This document shows, one piece after another, positions 50,645 through 59,658 of a stretch of 64,000 bases of DNA; the first letter of the stretch is position 1, and every line of letters starts with the position of its first letter. This stretch comes from Haliscomenobacter sp041740695 (GTDB lineage Bacteria > Bacteroidota > Bacteroidia > Chitinophagales > Saprospiraceae), in assembly GCF_041740695.1 (NCBI RefSeq), contig NZ_JBGSLK010000132.1, positions 1 to 64,000 of the forward strand, written 5' to 3'. The position numbers and the translations under genes were made by a program. Below the pieces are notes generated by a model, which saw only the letters and a program-made list of their open reading frames with translations, was not told the DNA's origin and did no database searches.

Positions 50645-52503
50645 CCCGTACACCTTTCAAGTTTTTGGATGCTTACGGTAAAGCAGATACCGAAATCTTC
50701 TTCGGACGTGAAGAGGAGGTGGAATCGCTGTATCAAATGAGTTTCCAAACCAACTTAATGCTGGTGTATGGCGTATCGGGTACGGGAAAAACCAGTTTGG
50801 TGCAATGTGGCTTGGCGGGGAAATTTGAATCCAGTGACTTGTTCGACATTACCATCCGCCGCAAAAACAACCTGAACGACGCTTTTTGCGATGAATTGAA
50901 AAAACACGACCTGGAGAAATCCTTTGAAGATGGCTTTTCGCCTGATCAAATGATTCACTCCTTGTACCTGGATTACCTAAGGCCTATTTACCTCATTTTT
51001 GACCAGTTTGAAGAGCTGTTCATTCTGGGCTCCCAACATGAAGAGGCCCTTTTTGTCAAAACCATCAAAAAATTACTCGCAGCTGAACTTCCCTGCAAAA
51101 TCATCATCGTGATTCGGGAAGAGTACCTGGGGCATTTGTCGAGCTTTGAAAAAGCAGTACCCCAAATCTTTGACAAACGCCTGCGGGTAGAACCCATGAG
51201 TAGGAACAATGCCCGCCGGGTCATTGTCAATACCTTGCAAAACGAAAAAATCCACGTAACCCTCAGCAATGAGCAGGTTGCCGATACCATCATCGACAAG
51301 GTAACCGAAGGCATGGGTCGGGTGCAACTCACTTATTTGCAGGTATTTCTCGACAAATTATACCGGGTAGCCGCTCTGCGTGGTGGCAGCGAGATTATTT
51401 TTGACAATGAATTGGTCAACGATGTTGGCCGGATTGAAGATGTATTGCGCGACTTTTTGGATGAACAATTGGATGTATTTGCACAGGAAGTGGACACCAA
51501 AGAACTGGGGCTCAAATGGCTCAAGTTGTTTGTATCCGACAAAGGCACCAAAATCCCCATCAAACGCCAGGACGTGGAACGCGCCATGCCCGAACTAGGC
51601 CGCATCAAACACTTCAATTACCTCCAGTTTTTTGTCAACCGCCGCATATTACGGCCACTGGACAGCGACCAATACGAACTGATCCACGATAGTATAGCCT
51701 TAAAACTCTCACAAACCAAAACGGCAGGCGTCCCCATGCCCTTGCAAGTCCCCGCTCAGCAACTGCCCGCCAATCCTTTCCTCAATTTCACACCCTATGG
51801 CCCCGAAATGGCCGAATTGTTTTTTGGCCGGGATAAGGAAATTCGGGAATTGTTCGACAAAGTCATCAACGATACTGCCGTGCGCTCTACCCTGGTTTTT
51901 GGCCCAATTGGGGTCGGAAAAACTTCGTTGATGCGCGCAGGATTGATTCCAAGGATCCAACAATTGTTCCGCACTGCCTACCTGGCTTTGAGTCGGGAGA
52001 TGTTTGATTTGCCGCTGTTTTCCGAGCTTTTTTTAAGCCCACCCAATAAGAAGGAAAGTCCACGGCTTTTAGAATTGTTTTTTGGCGCAGATGCCCAAAA
52101 AATCAATACCGAAGAGCGCAAGATACTGGTACTGGATCAGTTGGAAGAAGTGTTTATTTGGGTGACGGAAACAGCACAATTGGAGTTTTTTTACCGCCAC
52201 CTCGCCCATCTGATTGATGGCACGCAAAACTGTGACCTGGTTTTAGTGATTCGCGACGAATTTTTTGCCAATTTGCAAGACCTAGAATCCTTTATTCCAG
52301 GTATTTTAGAGGAACAAATGCGCGTTAAACACCTGGATCGTTTTAGTGCGGCTGAGGTAATCCGGCGCAATTTGCACTTTGCTAAGGTTGAGCTGGACAA
52401 TGAACAGGTCATGGAGCGCATTTTGCAAAACGTAACCGAGGGCGACGGCAAAATCAATTTGACTTTTTTACAATTGTACATGCATAAATTGCTGATAGCT
52501 TGA
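50641..52503 (+). CDS. Tandem STAND-type NTPase
   Basis: A 620-residue protein with two STAND/nSTAND P-loop modules. Module 1 starts TPFKFLDAYGKADTEIFFGREEEV with Walker A GVSGTGKTS (Lys50) and Walker B-like IYLIFDQFEELF; its helical arm ends near residue 355. Module 2 starts FLNFTPYGPEMAELFFGRDKEI with GPIGVGKTS (Lys427) and ILVLDQLEEVF. Module 2 is cut short at INLTFLQLYMHKLLIA. Its missing helical/winged end is encoded in the next frame by the following gene, so the two genes look like one long protein split by a frame change. It is overlapped by CHAT on the left (ATGA) and by the WD40 gene on the right (TTGA). Presumed sensor and signal-transducing ATPase. Confidence 0.82.
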   Translation: MTRTPFKFLDAYGKADTEIFFGREEEVESLYQMSFQTNLMLVYGVSGTGKTSLVQCGLAGKFESSDLFDITIRRKNNLNDAFCDELKKHDLEKSFEDGFSPDQMIHSLYLDYLRPIYLIFDQFEELFILGSQHEEALFVKTIKKLLAAELPCKIIIVIREEYLGHLSSFEKAVPQIFDKRLRVEPMSRNNARRVIVNTLQNEKIHVTLSNEQVADTIIDKVTEGMGRVQLTYLQVFLDKLYRVAALRGGSEIIFDNELVNDVGRIEDVLRDFLDEQLDVFAQEVDTKELGLKWLKLFVSDKGTKIPIKRQDVERAMPELGRIKHFNYLQFFVNRRILRPLDSDQYELIHDSIALKLSQTKTAGVPMPLQVPAQQLPANPFLNFTPYGPEMAELFFGRDKEIRELFDKVINDTAVRSTLVFGPIGVGKTSLMRAGLIPRIQQLFRTAYLALSREMFDLPLFSELFLSPPNKKESPRLLELFFGADAQKINTEERKILVLDQLEEVFIWVTETAQLEFFYRHLAHLIDGTQNCDLVLVIRDEFFANLQDLESFIPGILEEQMRVKHLDRFSAAEVIRRNLHFAKVELDNEQVMERILQNVTEGDGKINLTFLQLYMHKLLIA

Positions 52504-54812
52504 AAAAAATCACACTGGACAGCCTCGATCAAATGGGGACTGGCAACAACATTGTGGAAGATCTGCTCGACCAGCAAGTGCGCGAAATCGAAACCATCCT
52601 GGGGGAAAAATACCGAGGCATTGGCAACAAGATTTTGTCCATGTTTGTACAAGGTGGAAATCGGGTGCAGCTCAGCGAAAGCAGCATTGCCGAAGAACTA
52701 CACAGCAAAAAAGGCCTCGCCTTCACGATGGTGCAGCGCATCCTGGAACAAATGACCCAGGCCAGTTTGCTGCGCAAAACCCCTGGTGGAAAATACGAAC
52801 TCAGCAACAACCTCCTGGCTCAACGCGCTTTTCAAAAAGTGGAAGCCGAAAACCGGGTATTGCGCACCATGCGCTCCAATATCCGCGATCGCATGGCACG
52901 CAAGGAATTACTGGACGAGCATTATTTAAACTACATCACTTCTTCACTGGGTTTGTTGGATTTGACGCCGGAAGAGTATGGCTTTGTAGAGGAGTCACGG
53001 GACTCTATTCAGCGTAGAAAGAGGCGGCGGGGATTTTTATTGACCTTGTTTGTTACTGTGCTTTCTTTGATGGCCTTTTGGGCTACTATGCAAACCTGGG
53101 AGGCCCGCAAAAAAACGAAAGAACTAGCTGTCATCAATAAAGAGTTGGAGGTAAGCCGGGATAGTTCAAGGCATGCTTATGAGAATGAGCGCGCTGCTAA
53201 CGATCTCACCCAACTGAGTCTGAATGCACTCAAAGAAGAAAAAAACCGCGCTGATTCTTTGGCAAAAAAAGCAACCGCTAGTGCTGCTTTAGCTCAAGCC
53301 GAAGCCAACCGCGCCAACGAAAACGCAAAAAAAGCGCAAGCCGAAAAAAAACGTGCAGAAACGGAAGCTGCTAGTGCCAAACGCTCCAGCGCGGCCGCAC
53401 GCAGCGCCGAAGCCGCCGCCAAACTCTCTGCCGAGCGAGCAGAACAACTTCGCGAAGACGCCGTAAATGCAGAAAAAAAGGCTCAAGACGCCCGCGAACG
53501 CGCCATAGTTTTTAGCAATGCCGTTGTAGCCCTCAATGCCGCCCTCAAAAGCCAGGAGCTCGATGATGCCCGTCTGCAAGCACTCGTCGCCCGGCAAGCT
53601 TACAATATCGTGAGTGCTTCGCCAGAACTGGGGCTTACCCGCCATCCCTACATTTACAATGCCTTGTATTATGCGGTGAAAGACGTGGACAACAACATTC
53701 GTTTTCGCAACAAAGCTCATCAAGGTTCGGTACGCGACATCGTTTTTCAGGAGGATGGTCAGCGTTTTTTCACTACGGGTAGTGATGGCCAGGTGGTGCA
53801 ATGGGACATCAATGAGTGGAATGCCTTGGGAGTCCCCGCGCATCGACAAACCCGCCTGCCCTTTGAGGGAGATGCCGTACACAATTCACTGGCACTGAGC
53901 CCCAATGAAGATCGTTTATTACTGGGTGGTGAGTTAAGCTACCTACAAGTGTACAACCTGAAGAATAAAATGGTCAAACGTTTTGACTGGCCCAAGGGTA
54001 AAAGCACCGAAGAAATCTTTTCCGTAGGTTTTCTTAACAATACTGGGGCCATAGTCGGAATGGGCCGCAGCCATTTTTATTACCTGAAAGATGAAAATGC
54101 GGCCATTACGGACATTCCCAAAGCGAATTCCCGTGCCAGCACCTTTTTGAGTACCAATCAAGGAGTTATTTCGCTTACAGTACAGGTGCTGTATCAAGAG
54201 CTGACCAAATTCAACATCGAAGGTTTGATCAATGGCCGTTTGTACCGCCAGGAATTTGCGACCCGTCAAATCAATGCTCAAAGCAAATATGGGGCAATTA
54301 CTTCCATTGCCGCCCAGCAAGCGGAAGGAGCTGGTTTATTGGCCATGGGCTTTCAGAACGGACAAATTGCACTAGGGAAGATGGATGCCAATACCTTGGT
54401 AGTGAGTAAAAATCCAGTCTATTTATTCAAACAAAATCAGTCGCCCATCGTCGACATCACCTTCAGTGCCAACGGCCGCTATCTGGCTGCTGCCAGTTTG
54501 GATGGTCGGGTGACCATTTGGGATTTAGAAATTTCGGAAAACGATCCGACCTATCAACCCTTGTTGTTGGAGGATCATGAGGGTTGGGCCACTTCCGTTT
54601 GCTTCACCCCCGATGAAAAATTCCTTTTAGTCGGCACCAAAAATGGCGAAGTAGCCTTTTGGAACCTCGACCCACGCGTGTACGCCGAGCACTTGTGCAA
54701 TCAACTGCGCATCAACTACCTCAGCCCGCGTTACGACGTAATGGAAACCCAAGATTGGAGCCGCTTTTTTGGCAAGGAAATTAAACAACAGCGGGTATGT
54801 GGAGGAAATTAA
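52500..54812 (+). CDS. Transmembrane coiled-coil WD40 protein (STAND C-terminal half)
   Basis: A 770-residue protein starting at TTG 52500, which overlaps the STAND stop (TTGA). Residues 1-115 complete the helical/winged end of STAND module 2 (VEDLLDQQVREIETILGEKYRGIGNKIL, RILEQMTQASLLRKTPGGKYELS). A transmembrane helix lies at about 178-200 after a basic stretch (QRRKRRRGFLLTLFVTVLSL). An Ala/Glu/Lys-rich coiled coil of about 150 residues follows. A WD40-like propeller from about 395 to 745 (SVRDIVFQEDGQRFFTTGSDGQVVQWDI, GRYLAAASLDGRVTIWDLE, EGWATSVCFTPDEKFLLVGTKNGEVAFWNLD) probably faces the envelope or the cytosol, depending on topology. It overlaps the next gene by 16 bases. Confidence 0.82.
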   Translation: MKKITLDSLDQMGTGNNIVEDLLDQQVREIETILGEKYRGIGNKILSMFVQGGNRVQLSESSIAEELHSKKGLAFTMVQRILEQMTQASLLRKTPGGKYELSNNLLAQRAFQKVEAENRVLRTMRSNIRDRMARKELLDEHYLNYITSSLGLLDLTPEEYGFVEESRDSIQRRKRRRGFLLTLFVTVLSLMAFWATMQTWEARKKTKELAVINKELEVSRDSSRHAYENERAANDLTQLSLNALKEEKNRADSLAKKATASAALAQAEANRANENAKKAQAEKKRAETEAASAKRSSAAARSAEAAAKLSAERAEQLREDAVNAEKKAQDARERAIVFSNAVVALNAALKSQELDDARLQALVARQAYNIVSASPELGLTRHPYIYNALYYAVKDVDNNIRFRNKAHQGSVRDIVFQEDGQRFFTTGSDGQVVQWDINEWNALGVPAHRQTRLPFEGDAVHNSLALSPNEDRLLLGGELSYLQVYNLKNKMVKRFDWPKGKSTEEIFSVGFLNNTGAIVGMGRSHFYYLKDENAAITDIPKANSRASTFLSTNQGVISLTVQVLYQELTKFNIEGLINGRLYRQEFATRQINAQSKYGAITSIAAQQAEGAGLLAMGFQNGQIALGKMDANTLVVSKNPVYLFKQNQSPIVDITFSANGRYLAAASLDGRVTIWDLEISENDPTYQPLLLEDHEGWATSVCFTPDEKFLLVGTKNGEVAFWNLDPRVYAEHLCNQLRINYLSPRYDVMETQDWSRFFGKEIKQQRVCGGN

Positions 54813-55933
54813 GCAACCGGCAAGGCAATCGCCTTTGGTACAAAGCTGCGCTTACCAGCTTCTTGCTCCTGACCTATGTCCTTTCCTGGGGGCAAGTCGA
54901 CTCTTGTCAGGAGCGCCTCATCCAGGCCAGTCAGTTGTACGAAAAAGGCAAACTCAGCCAGGTCATCCAAACCCTGCGTACCTGCCTCTATAACCATGAT
55001 CAAAACAGAGTAACCCGCCGCACTGCCCTCAACATGGCCTCAGAGTCCTTCATTTTTATGGACAGTGTCCGCCTCGCTCAACGCACTCTGCTGGAGCTAT
55101 TGCGCCTCGATCCTTTTTATCAAGTCAACAAAGACATTCCCGAAATGCGCTACCTGCGAGAGCAGGTGGTGACCTATCCCTGCCTGGAAATTTCCGGCTT
55201 TTTTGGCCCCAACGTGCTGACCAGAGCTGATTTTCAAAGTGCCTTGGTTCACCCTGGCGGCAATCTGATCAGTCGAGAGTACAGCCTAAAAGGCGTGGAT
55301 GACGATTTTGATGTGAGTTGGGGTTTTACGGCTGGAGCTGAACTAGGGGTTGCTCTGGATCGGCGCTCTAATTTTGACCTGCATTTTGGCCTCAATGTTT
55401 CTCGTTATACCTTTCGCTACATCCAAGAGATGGACAATGTGCCCAATTTTGACAATGAACTCGATCGAGCCAGACTCTTCATTGCTGAAAAACATTTTTG
55501 GTTGCGGACACCCCTGTATTTATCCTTCAATTTGGTGCCACGCGAAAGCATCGTTGAACGATACTTCATTCCTTACCTGAAAATTGGCGGCAGTTACGAT
55601 CATCTTTTGCGGCAAACCGCAAAACTGAGTTCGCTCAAATTAAGTTTTCCACCAGATGGCACTTCCATCGTTGACCCTGGTACCAGAATTGGGGATTACC
55701 GACAATCCAGTAATTTTTCTATCTTGGCCGGGGCAGGTGTAAAATTGCACCTGCATCGTTTTTTCTTGCTATTAGATGCACAATATTCCCAAATGTTGCG
55801 AAATTTGCGCGACACCGAAGCAGAACGGCTGCTTGTTGATGATTACCGCTACGTCGACAATGATTTTACACTCAGCAATCTCAATTTCCGTATAGGTATT
55901 GGGGTGTTTTTGTTCCGGGCAAAGGGGCTATAA
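54797..55933 (+). CDS. Outer-membrane barrel-like protein of the CHAT operon
   Basis: A 378-residue protein. Hydrophobic segment near residues 17-32 (AALTSFLLLTYVLSWGQ, signal-like) is followed by a helical TPR-like region (CQERLIQASQLYEKGKLSQVIQTLRTCLY; residues 35-115). A C-terminal barrel-like domain starts near 135 (CLEISGFFGPNVLTRADF). It has alternating strands such as DVSWGFTAGAELGVALDRRSNFDLHFGLNVSRYTFRY, YLKIGGSYDH, ILAGAGVKLHLHRFFLLLDAQYS and LNFRIGIGVFLF. I read it as a porin/SprF-like outer-membrane protein. It overlaps the WD40 gene, so it belongs to the same system and may link a sensing module to the cell envelope. Confidence 0.75.
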   Translation: MWRKLSNRQGNRLWYKAALTSFLLLTYVLSWGQVDSCQERLIQASQLYEKGKLSQVIQTLRTCLYNHDQNRVTRRTALNMASESFIFMDSVRLAQRTLLELLRLDPFYQVNKDIPEMRYLREQVVTYPCLEISGFFGPNVLTRADFQSALVHPGGNLISREYSLKGVDDDFDVSWGFTAGAELGVALDRRSNFDLHFGLNVSRYTFRYIQEMDNVPNFDNELDRARLFIAEKHFWLRTPLYLSFNLVPRESIVERYFIPYLKIGGSYDHLLRQTAKLSSLKLSFPPDGTSIVDPGTRIGDYRQSSNFSILAGAGVKLHLHRFFLLLDAQYSQMLRNLRDTEAERLLVDDYRYVDNDFTLSNLNFRIGIGVFLFRAKGL

Positions 55934-56039
55934 AAAATATGTGTTCATTTTGCTAAAGGATTAGGTAAGTAAACGGTTCATTTCAAGTGTCTTAGCTAAT
56001 CCTTTGGCCTAAAAAAAAATGAACACCTATTTTTGCCCC
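55924..56039. repeat. Long-stem hairpin element, copy D
   Basis: Left arm 55924-55969 and right arm 55991-56039 pair over GCTAAAGGATTAGGTAAG/CTTAGCTAATCCTTTGGC and TATGTGTTCATTTT/AAAATGAACACCTA. The 21-base loop (55970-55990), on the complementary strand, contains CACTTGAAATGAACCGTT. The right arm ends in TATTTTTG (56028-56035). It marks the end of the CHAT operon and the upstream region of the glucan phosphorylase. Confidence 0.85.
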
Positions 56040-56097
56040 ACTATACAAGGTGAAATAATCGCTGCACTCTACAATTTATCCGTCCTTTTTTCTCCAC

Positions 56098-56111
56098 TGC
56101 AAACGTTTGTG
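56098..56111. promoter_or_regulatory. LacI-family-type operator upstream of glgP
   Basis: TGCAAACGTTTGTG is 12 of 14 identical to the palindrome TGCAAACGTTTGCA at 34220 and fits the LacI-type operator pattern. It lies 88 bases before the glucan phosphorylase start. Sugar-responsive control of glucan breakdown is a reasonable inference. Confidence 0.5.
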
Positions 56112-56198
56112 TATTCAGGCTACCGGGATAGGCGCGTCAAAATTCAGGATTTTCGCCTTACCTTGCGGCCGTGTTATTCTTCACAAAATTGAAATTTT

Positions 56199-58760
56199 AT
56201 GGTTGAGCATTTGAATGACGGCGGAGTCAAACTAAAGCGCATTTTTATTGAATCACGCTTGCCAGAAGAACTCGAACCCCTACAGGAGATGGCCAACAAC
56301 CTCTGTTGGTCCTGGAGTAATGATGCTACTGAGCTGTTTAAACAAATCAGCCCTGAGCAATGGGAAGCCCTCAATTACAATCCGATCGCAATACTGGATC
56401 AACTCTCAATGGACAGAGCCCAAGAGTTGTTGAAAGATAAGGCTTTTATGAGCCTGATGTCCAAAGCGCATACTTCCTTTAAAAAGTACCTGGCTGAAGA
56501 ACCCAAAGCTGAATCGCCAAAGATTGCGTATTTCAGCATGGAGTTCGGTTTACACATTTCAGCCCGCCTGTATTCGGGTGGTTTGGGCGTGTTGGCTGGA
56601 GATTTTTTGAAAGAAGCCAGCGACGAAAATGTCCACATGGCGGGTGTCGGTCTGTTGTACCGCTACGGCTATTTTGAACAAAGTATCTCCTTGTACGGCG
56701 ATCAGGTCAACAACTACGCACCGCAGGAGTACACCAAAATGCCGATGCACCCGGTGCGCGACAAAAATGGTGAATGGCTAAAAATTGTCATCGACCTACC
56801 CGGTCGCCAGGTGTATGCAAAGGTTTGGGTACTGCCCGTAGGTCGGATTCCCCTATACCTTTTGGACACCGATCTCAATGAGAACATCTGGGAAGACCGC
56901 AGCATTACCCATCACCTCTACGGCGGCGATAAGGAGCATCGCCTCAAGCAGGAAATCCTCCTGGGGATAGGTGGGATACGTGCCCTGGAAGCACTCGGGT
57001 TTGACGCAGATATTTACCACTGCAACGAAGGCCACGCTGCCTTTATGACTCTGGAGCGTACCCGTGGGTTGATTCGCACTCAGCACCTCAATTACCAACA
57101 GGCAACGGAGGTAGTTCGTTCTTCCTCCTTGTTTACGACGCATACTCCGGTACCTGCAGGACACGATTATTTTACCGAAGACCTCCTGCGCAAGTACCTA
57201 TCGGAATATTGCCACCAATTGAGCCTGACCTGGCACGATTTTATGGCTTTGGGCCGCATAGATGCCCACAACAATGATGAACCTTTCTCCATGAGCCACC
57301 TGGCCATCCACTTGTGCCAGGAAGTGAATGGGGTAAGTGAATTGCATGGACTGGTTTCGCAACAAATGTTCAAGCCCATGTTCCCTGGCTACAACCAACA
57401 GGAACTGCATGTGAGTTTTGTAACCAACGGGGTACACTACCCAACCTGGATTGCCGACGAATGGCACCAGTTGTATACTGAATTTTGTGGCGAAAAATTC
57501 ATCAAGGATCAGTCTAATTTGAAACTCTGGGAAGGGATTCAAAAAATCCCGGCAGCGCGGATCATGGAGATTCGCAAAAAGCTAAAAACCCGCCTTTTGC
57601 ATTATGTGAAGGCTAAGCTTAAATCCGAATTGACCCGCCGTGGCGAAAAACCGGGCAGCATCTTTGAGGTACTGAACAACATCCCTGAAAATGCGCTGGT
57701 GATTGGTTTTGCTCGTCGTTTTGCCACCTACAAACGTGCCCATTTGTTGTTCCAGAACCTGGAACGTTTGGCACAAATGGTAGGCGACAAACAACGTCCG
57801 GTGATGTTCATTTTTGCAGGTAAAGCACACCCTGCTGATCATCCTGGTCAAAAATTGATCAAAGACATCGTCAATATTTCCAAACGCCCTGAGTTTGCCG
57901 GGAAAATTCTCTTTCTGGAGGGGTACAACATGGAAATGGCCCGTTTGCTGGTTCAAGGGGTAGACATCTGGCTCAACACCCCCACCCGCCCATTGGAAGC
58001 TTCGGGTACTTCTGGGATGAAGGCCGCGATGAACGGGGTTATGAATTTCAGCGTTCTGGATGGTTGGTGGGCCGAAGGCTACCGCGCCGATTCAGGCTGG
58101 GCACTCCCCCTTGAGAACAGCTACGATGAACCTATTTTGCAAGATGAATTGGACGCTGAAACCTTGTACAATACGTTTGAGGAGGACATCATTCCGACCT
58201 ATTACAAGCAAAACGCCGAAGGCATTTCTGAAGAATGGGTGCAATACGTCCGCAACATCATTTCCAAAGTGGCACCTCTGTTCACGATGAAACGAATGAT
58301 GGACGATTATTTCTCCCGTTTCTACAACAAGCTAGCCAAACGTGGTGGGCAATTTAAAAAGGACAAGTTCAAGGACGCCATAGTAATGGCGGAGTGGAAA
58401 AAGCTGATGTTGCAGCGTTGGGCAGGTATTCACTTGGTAGACCGGGATATTTTTGATACCGACAATTACTCTTTGACCCTTGGCGAAAGTTTCAAGGCTG
58501 GCATAAAGGTGTATTGCAATGGGGTCAAAGCACAAAACCTGGGCGTAGAAATTCTGTTTTTCAAACGCAAAAGTGAAACAGAACTGGAACTACGCAGCAC
58601 CTATCCCTTGGAATTGACCGATGGCAAAGGCGACATTGCTACCTTCAGCTCCGAGATCAATCCCCAAATGTCGGGTGTATACGAATACGGTTTTCGCTTG
58701 TATCCAAAGCACGAAAACCTGCCACACCGCCAGGATTTGGGCTTGATCAAATGGCTGTAA
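56199..58760 (+). CDS. glgP: Alpha-glucan (glycogen/maltodextrin) phosphorylase
   Basis: PLP-dependent phosphorylase, 853 residues, of the short GlgP type (TIGR02094-like), releasing glucose-1-phosphate from alpha-1,4-glucans. Early motifs include NLCWSWSNDA and IAYFSMEFGLHISARLYSGGLGVLAGDFLK. HCNEGHAAF and VTNGVHYPTW follow. Near residue 600 it reads RPLEASGTSGMKAAMNGVMNFSVLDGWW, where Lys608 is the PLP lysine. The N-terminal 30 residues (MVEHLNDGGVKLKRIFIESRLP) match the family start. Regulation by the LacI-type site upstream is inferred. No other glycogen genes are seen nearby. Confidence 0.92.
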   Translation: MVEHLNDGGVKLKRIFIESRLPEELEPLQEMANNLCWSWSNDATELFKQISPEQWEALNYNPIAILDQLSMDRAQELLKDKAFMSLMSKAHTSFKKYLAEEPKAESPKIAYFSMEFGLHISARLYSGGLGVLAGDFLKEASDENVHMAGVGLLYRYGYFEQSISLYGDQVNNYAPQEYTKMPMHPVRDKNGEWLKIVIDLPGRQVYAKVWVLPVGRIPLYLLDTDLNENIWEDRSITHHLYGGDKEHRLKQEILLGIGGIRALEALGFDADIYHCNEGHAAFMTLERTRGLIRTQHLNYQQATEVVRSSSLFTTHTPVPAGHDYFTEDLLRKYLSEYCHQLSLTWHDFMALGRIDAHNNDEPFSMSHLAIHLCQEVNGVSELHGLVSQQMFKPMFPGYNQQELHVSFVTNGVHYPTWIADEWHQLYTEFCGEKFIKDQSNLKLWEGIQKIPAARIMEIRKKLKTRLLHYVKAKLKSELTRRGEKPGSIFEVLNNIPENALVIGFARRFATYKRAHLLFQNLERLAQMVGDKQRPVMFIFAGKAHPADHPGQKLIKDIVNISKRPEFAGKILFLEGYNMEMARLLVQGVDIWLNTPTRPLEASGTSGMKAAMNGVMNFSVLDGWWAEGYRADSGWALPLENSYDEPILQDELDAETLYNTFEEDIIPTYYKQNAEGISEEWVQYVRNIISKVAPLFTMKRMMDDYFSRFYNKLAKRGGQFKKDKFKDAIVMAEWKKLMLQRWAGIHLVDRDIFDTDNYSLTLGESFKAGIKVYCNGVKAQNLGVEILFFKRKSETELELRSTYPLELTDGKGDIATFSSEINPQMSGVYEYGFRLYPKHENLPHRQDLGLIKWL

Positions 58761-58821
58761 TCCAGAGCAACCTGTGATGACGGAGTTTTTTGAAATATTC
58801 GTTCTCCAGGCCTTGGCGTTT

Positions 58822-58961
58822 GAATTGCCTCCAGCTTTAGCTGGTGGGTCGAAGGTCAAATTTTGAATGGGCTTTAGCCCCTAACCTCAACTTGGCAAAT
58901 AGGGATAAAGCCCAAAACTGGAGCTCACTGCTTATCCACTAGCTAAAGCTGGAGGCAATTC
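58822..58961. repeat. 26-bp inverted repeat (CCAGCTTTAGCTGG type)
   Basis: GAATTGCCTCCAGCTTTAGC...(58822-58847) is complementary to the segment at 58936-58961 with a single mismatch. The left arm has its own palindrome CCAGCTTTAGCTGG, and the spacer includes a GGGCTTTAGCCCC hairpin (58869-58881), a form also found at 11739. Confidence 0.8.
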
Positions 58962-59025
58962 ATGGGCTTCTAGTCTAAGATTGAAGAACGGTAATTTCAA
59001 AAATTTCATCATTCTGGAAAAGAAG

Positions 59026-59056
59026 AAATGGCGAACGGAGTCCCCGTTCGCCATTT
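59026..59056. terminator. Strong hairpin downstream of glgP
   Basis: A perfect 13-bp stem (AAATGGCGAACGG with CCGTTCGCCATTT, 59026-59038 and 59044-59056) with a 5-base loop is followed on the plus strand by GCTTTTC. It may be a terminator for glgP or a member of a repeat family. Confidence 0.5.
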
Positions 59057-59111
59057 GCTTTTCATAATACGTTCGTCCATACAGGTTAAAATCACCAACT
59101 AGGGTTTTTCT

Positions 59112-59137
59112 TTCGCGGGGACATTCATCCCCGCGAA
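59112..59137. repeat. TTCGCGGGG hairpin
   Basis: TTCGCGGGG (59112-59120) pairs perfectly with CCCCGCGAA (59129-59137). No adjacent T-run and no gene link is seen. Confidence 0.55.
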
Positions 59138-59238
59138 CCAGGGATTAATAGCAACTGTCTGCCGTAGCAGGTAAAAAATAGGCGTATAGGTGTTAGGTGT
59201 TTTTTAAGGTTAAACATTAACTGAGGTTTCCTGGGGTT

Positions 59239-59260
59239 GGCCCACGATTGCTCGTGGGCC
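59239..59260. repeat. GGCCCACG hairpin
   Basis: GGCCCACG (59239-59246) pairs with CGTGGGCC (59253-59260) around a 6-base loop. It contains the CCCACG/CGTGGG core seen in the gltB-gltD spacer hairpins. Confidence 0.55.
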
Positions 59261-59658
59261 GTCAAACGGGTTTTTAGGTGTTTTGATATGCGTTGATTTG
59301 GGATCAAATGATAAAAAAGCCTGGTGTTTAGTGTTTAGTGATTTCTCATAGTATGTTCGTGCATCTTGCTTTTTGATCACGATTCAAAGGTATTCCTAAA
59401 GTGCTGCCCAGGAAAACCACCCAGTGGCCCAAAATCGGAATTCAGACTGGCAAAAAATCACTTATAATCGCGCTATTTTAGCAAATCAAAACTGGCTCTG
59501 TAAATCACAAACCCTTCATTTTTAATATTTTTCGACTTTATTTTCTTCGTATCTTTTATTTTTTCACCCGAAAGTCTTAGTTTTTCGTTTCGAGTTTCAG
59601 AAGAGGAGAAAAAAAATTAAAAAAATGATTTTTCTCCCAAAAAACGTCCACACAGGGT

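Larger units (their letters stand above)
58761..59658. other. Gene-free, hairpin-rich region
   Basis: About 900 bases without a supported gene. It contains the 26-bp inverted repeat at 58822-58961 and three strong hairpins at 59026-59056, 59112-59137 and 59239-59260, each listed separately. The last 150 bases before 59659 are AT-rich and may hold a promoter. Confidence 0.7.
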
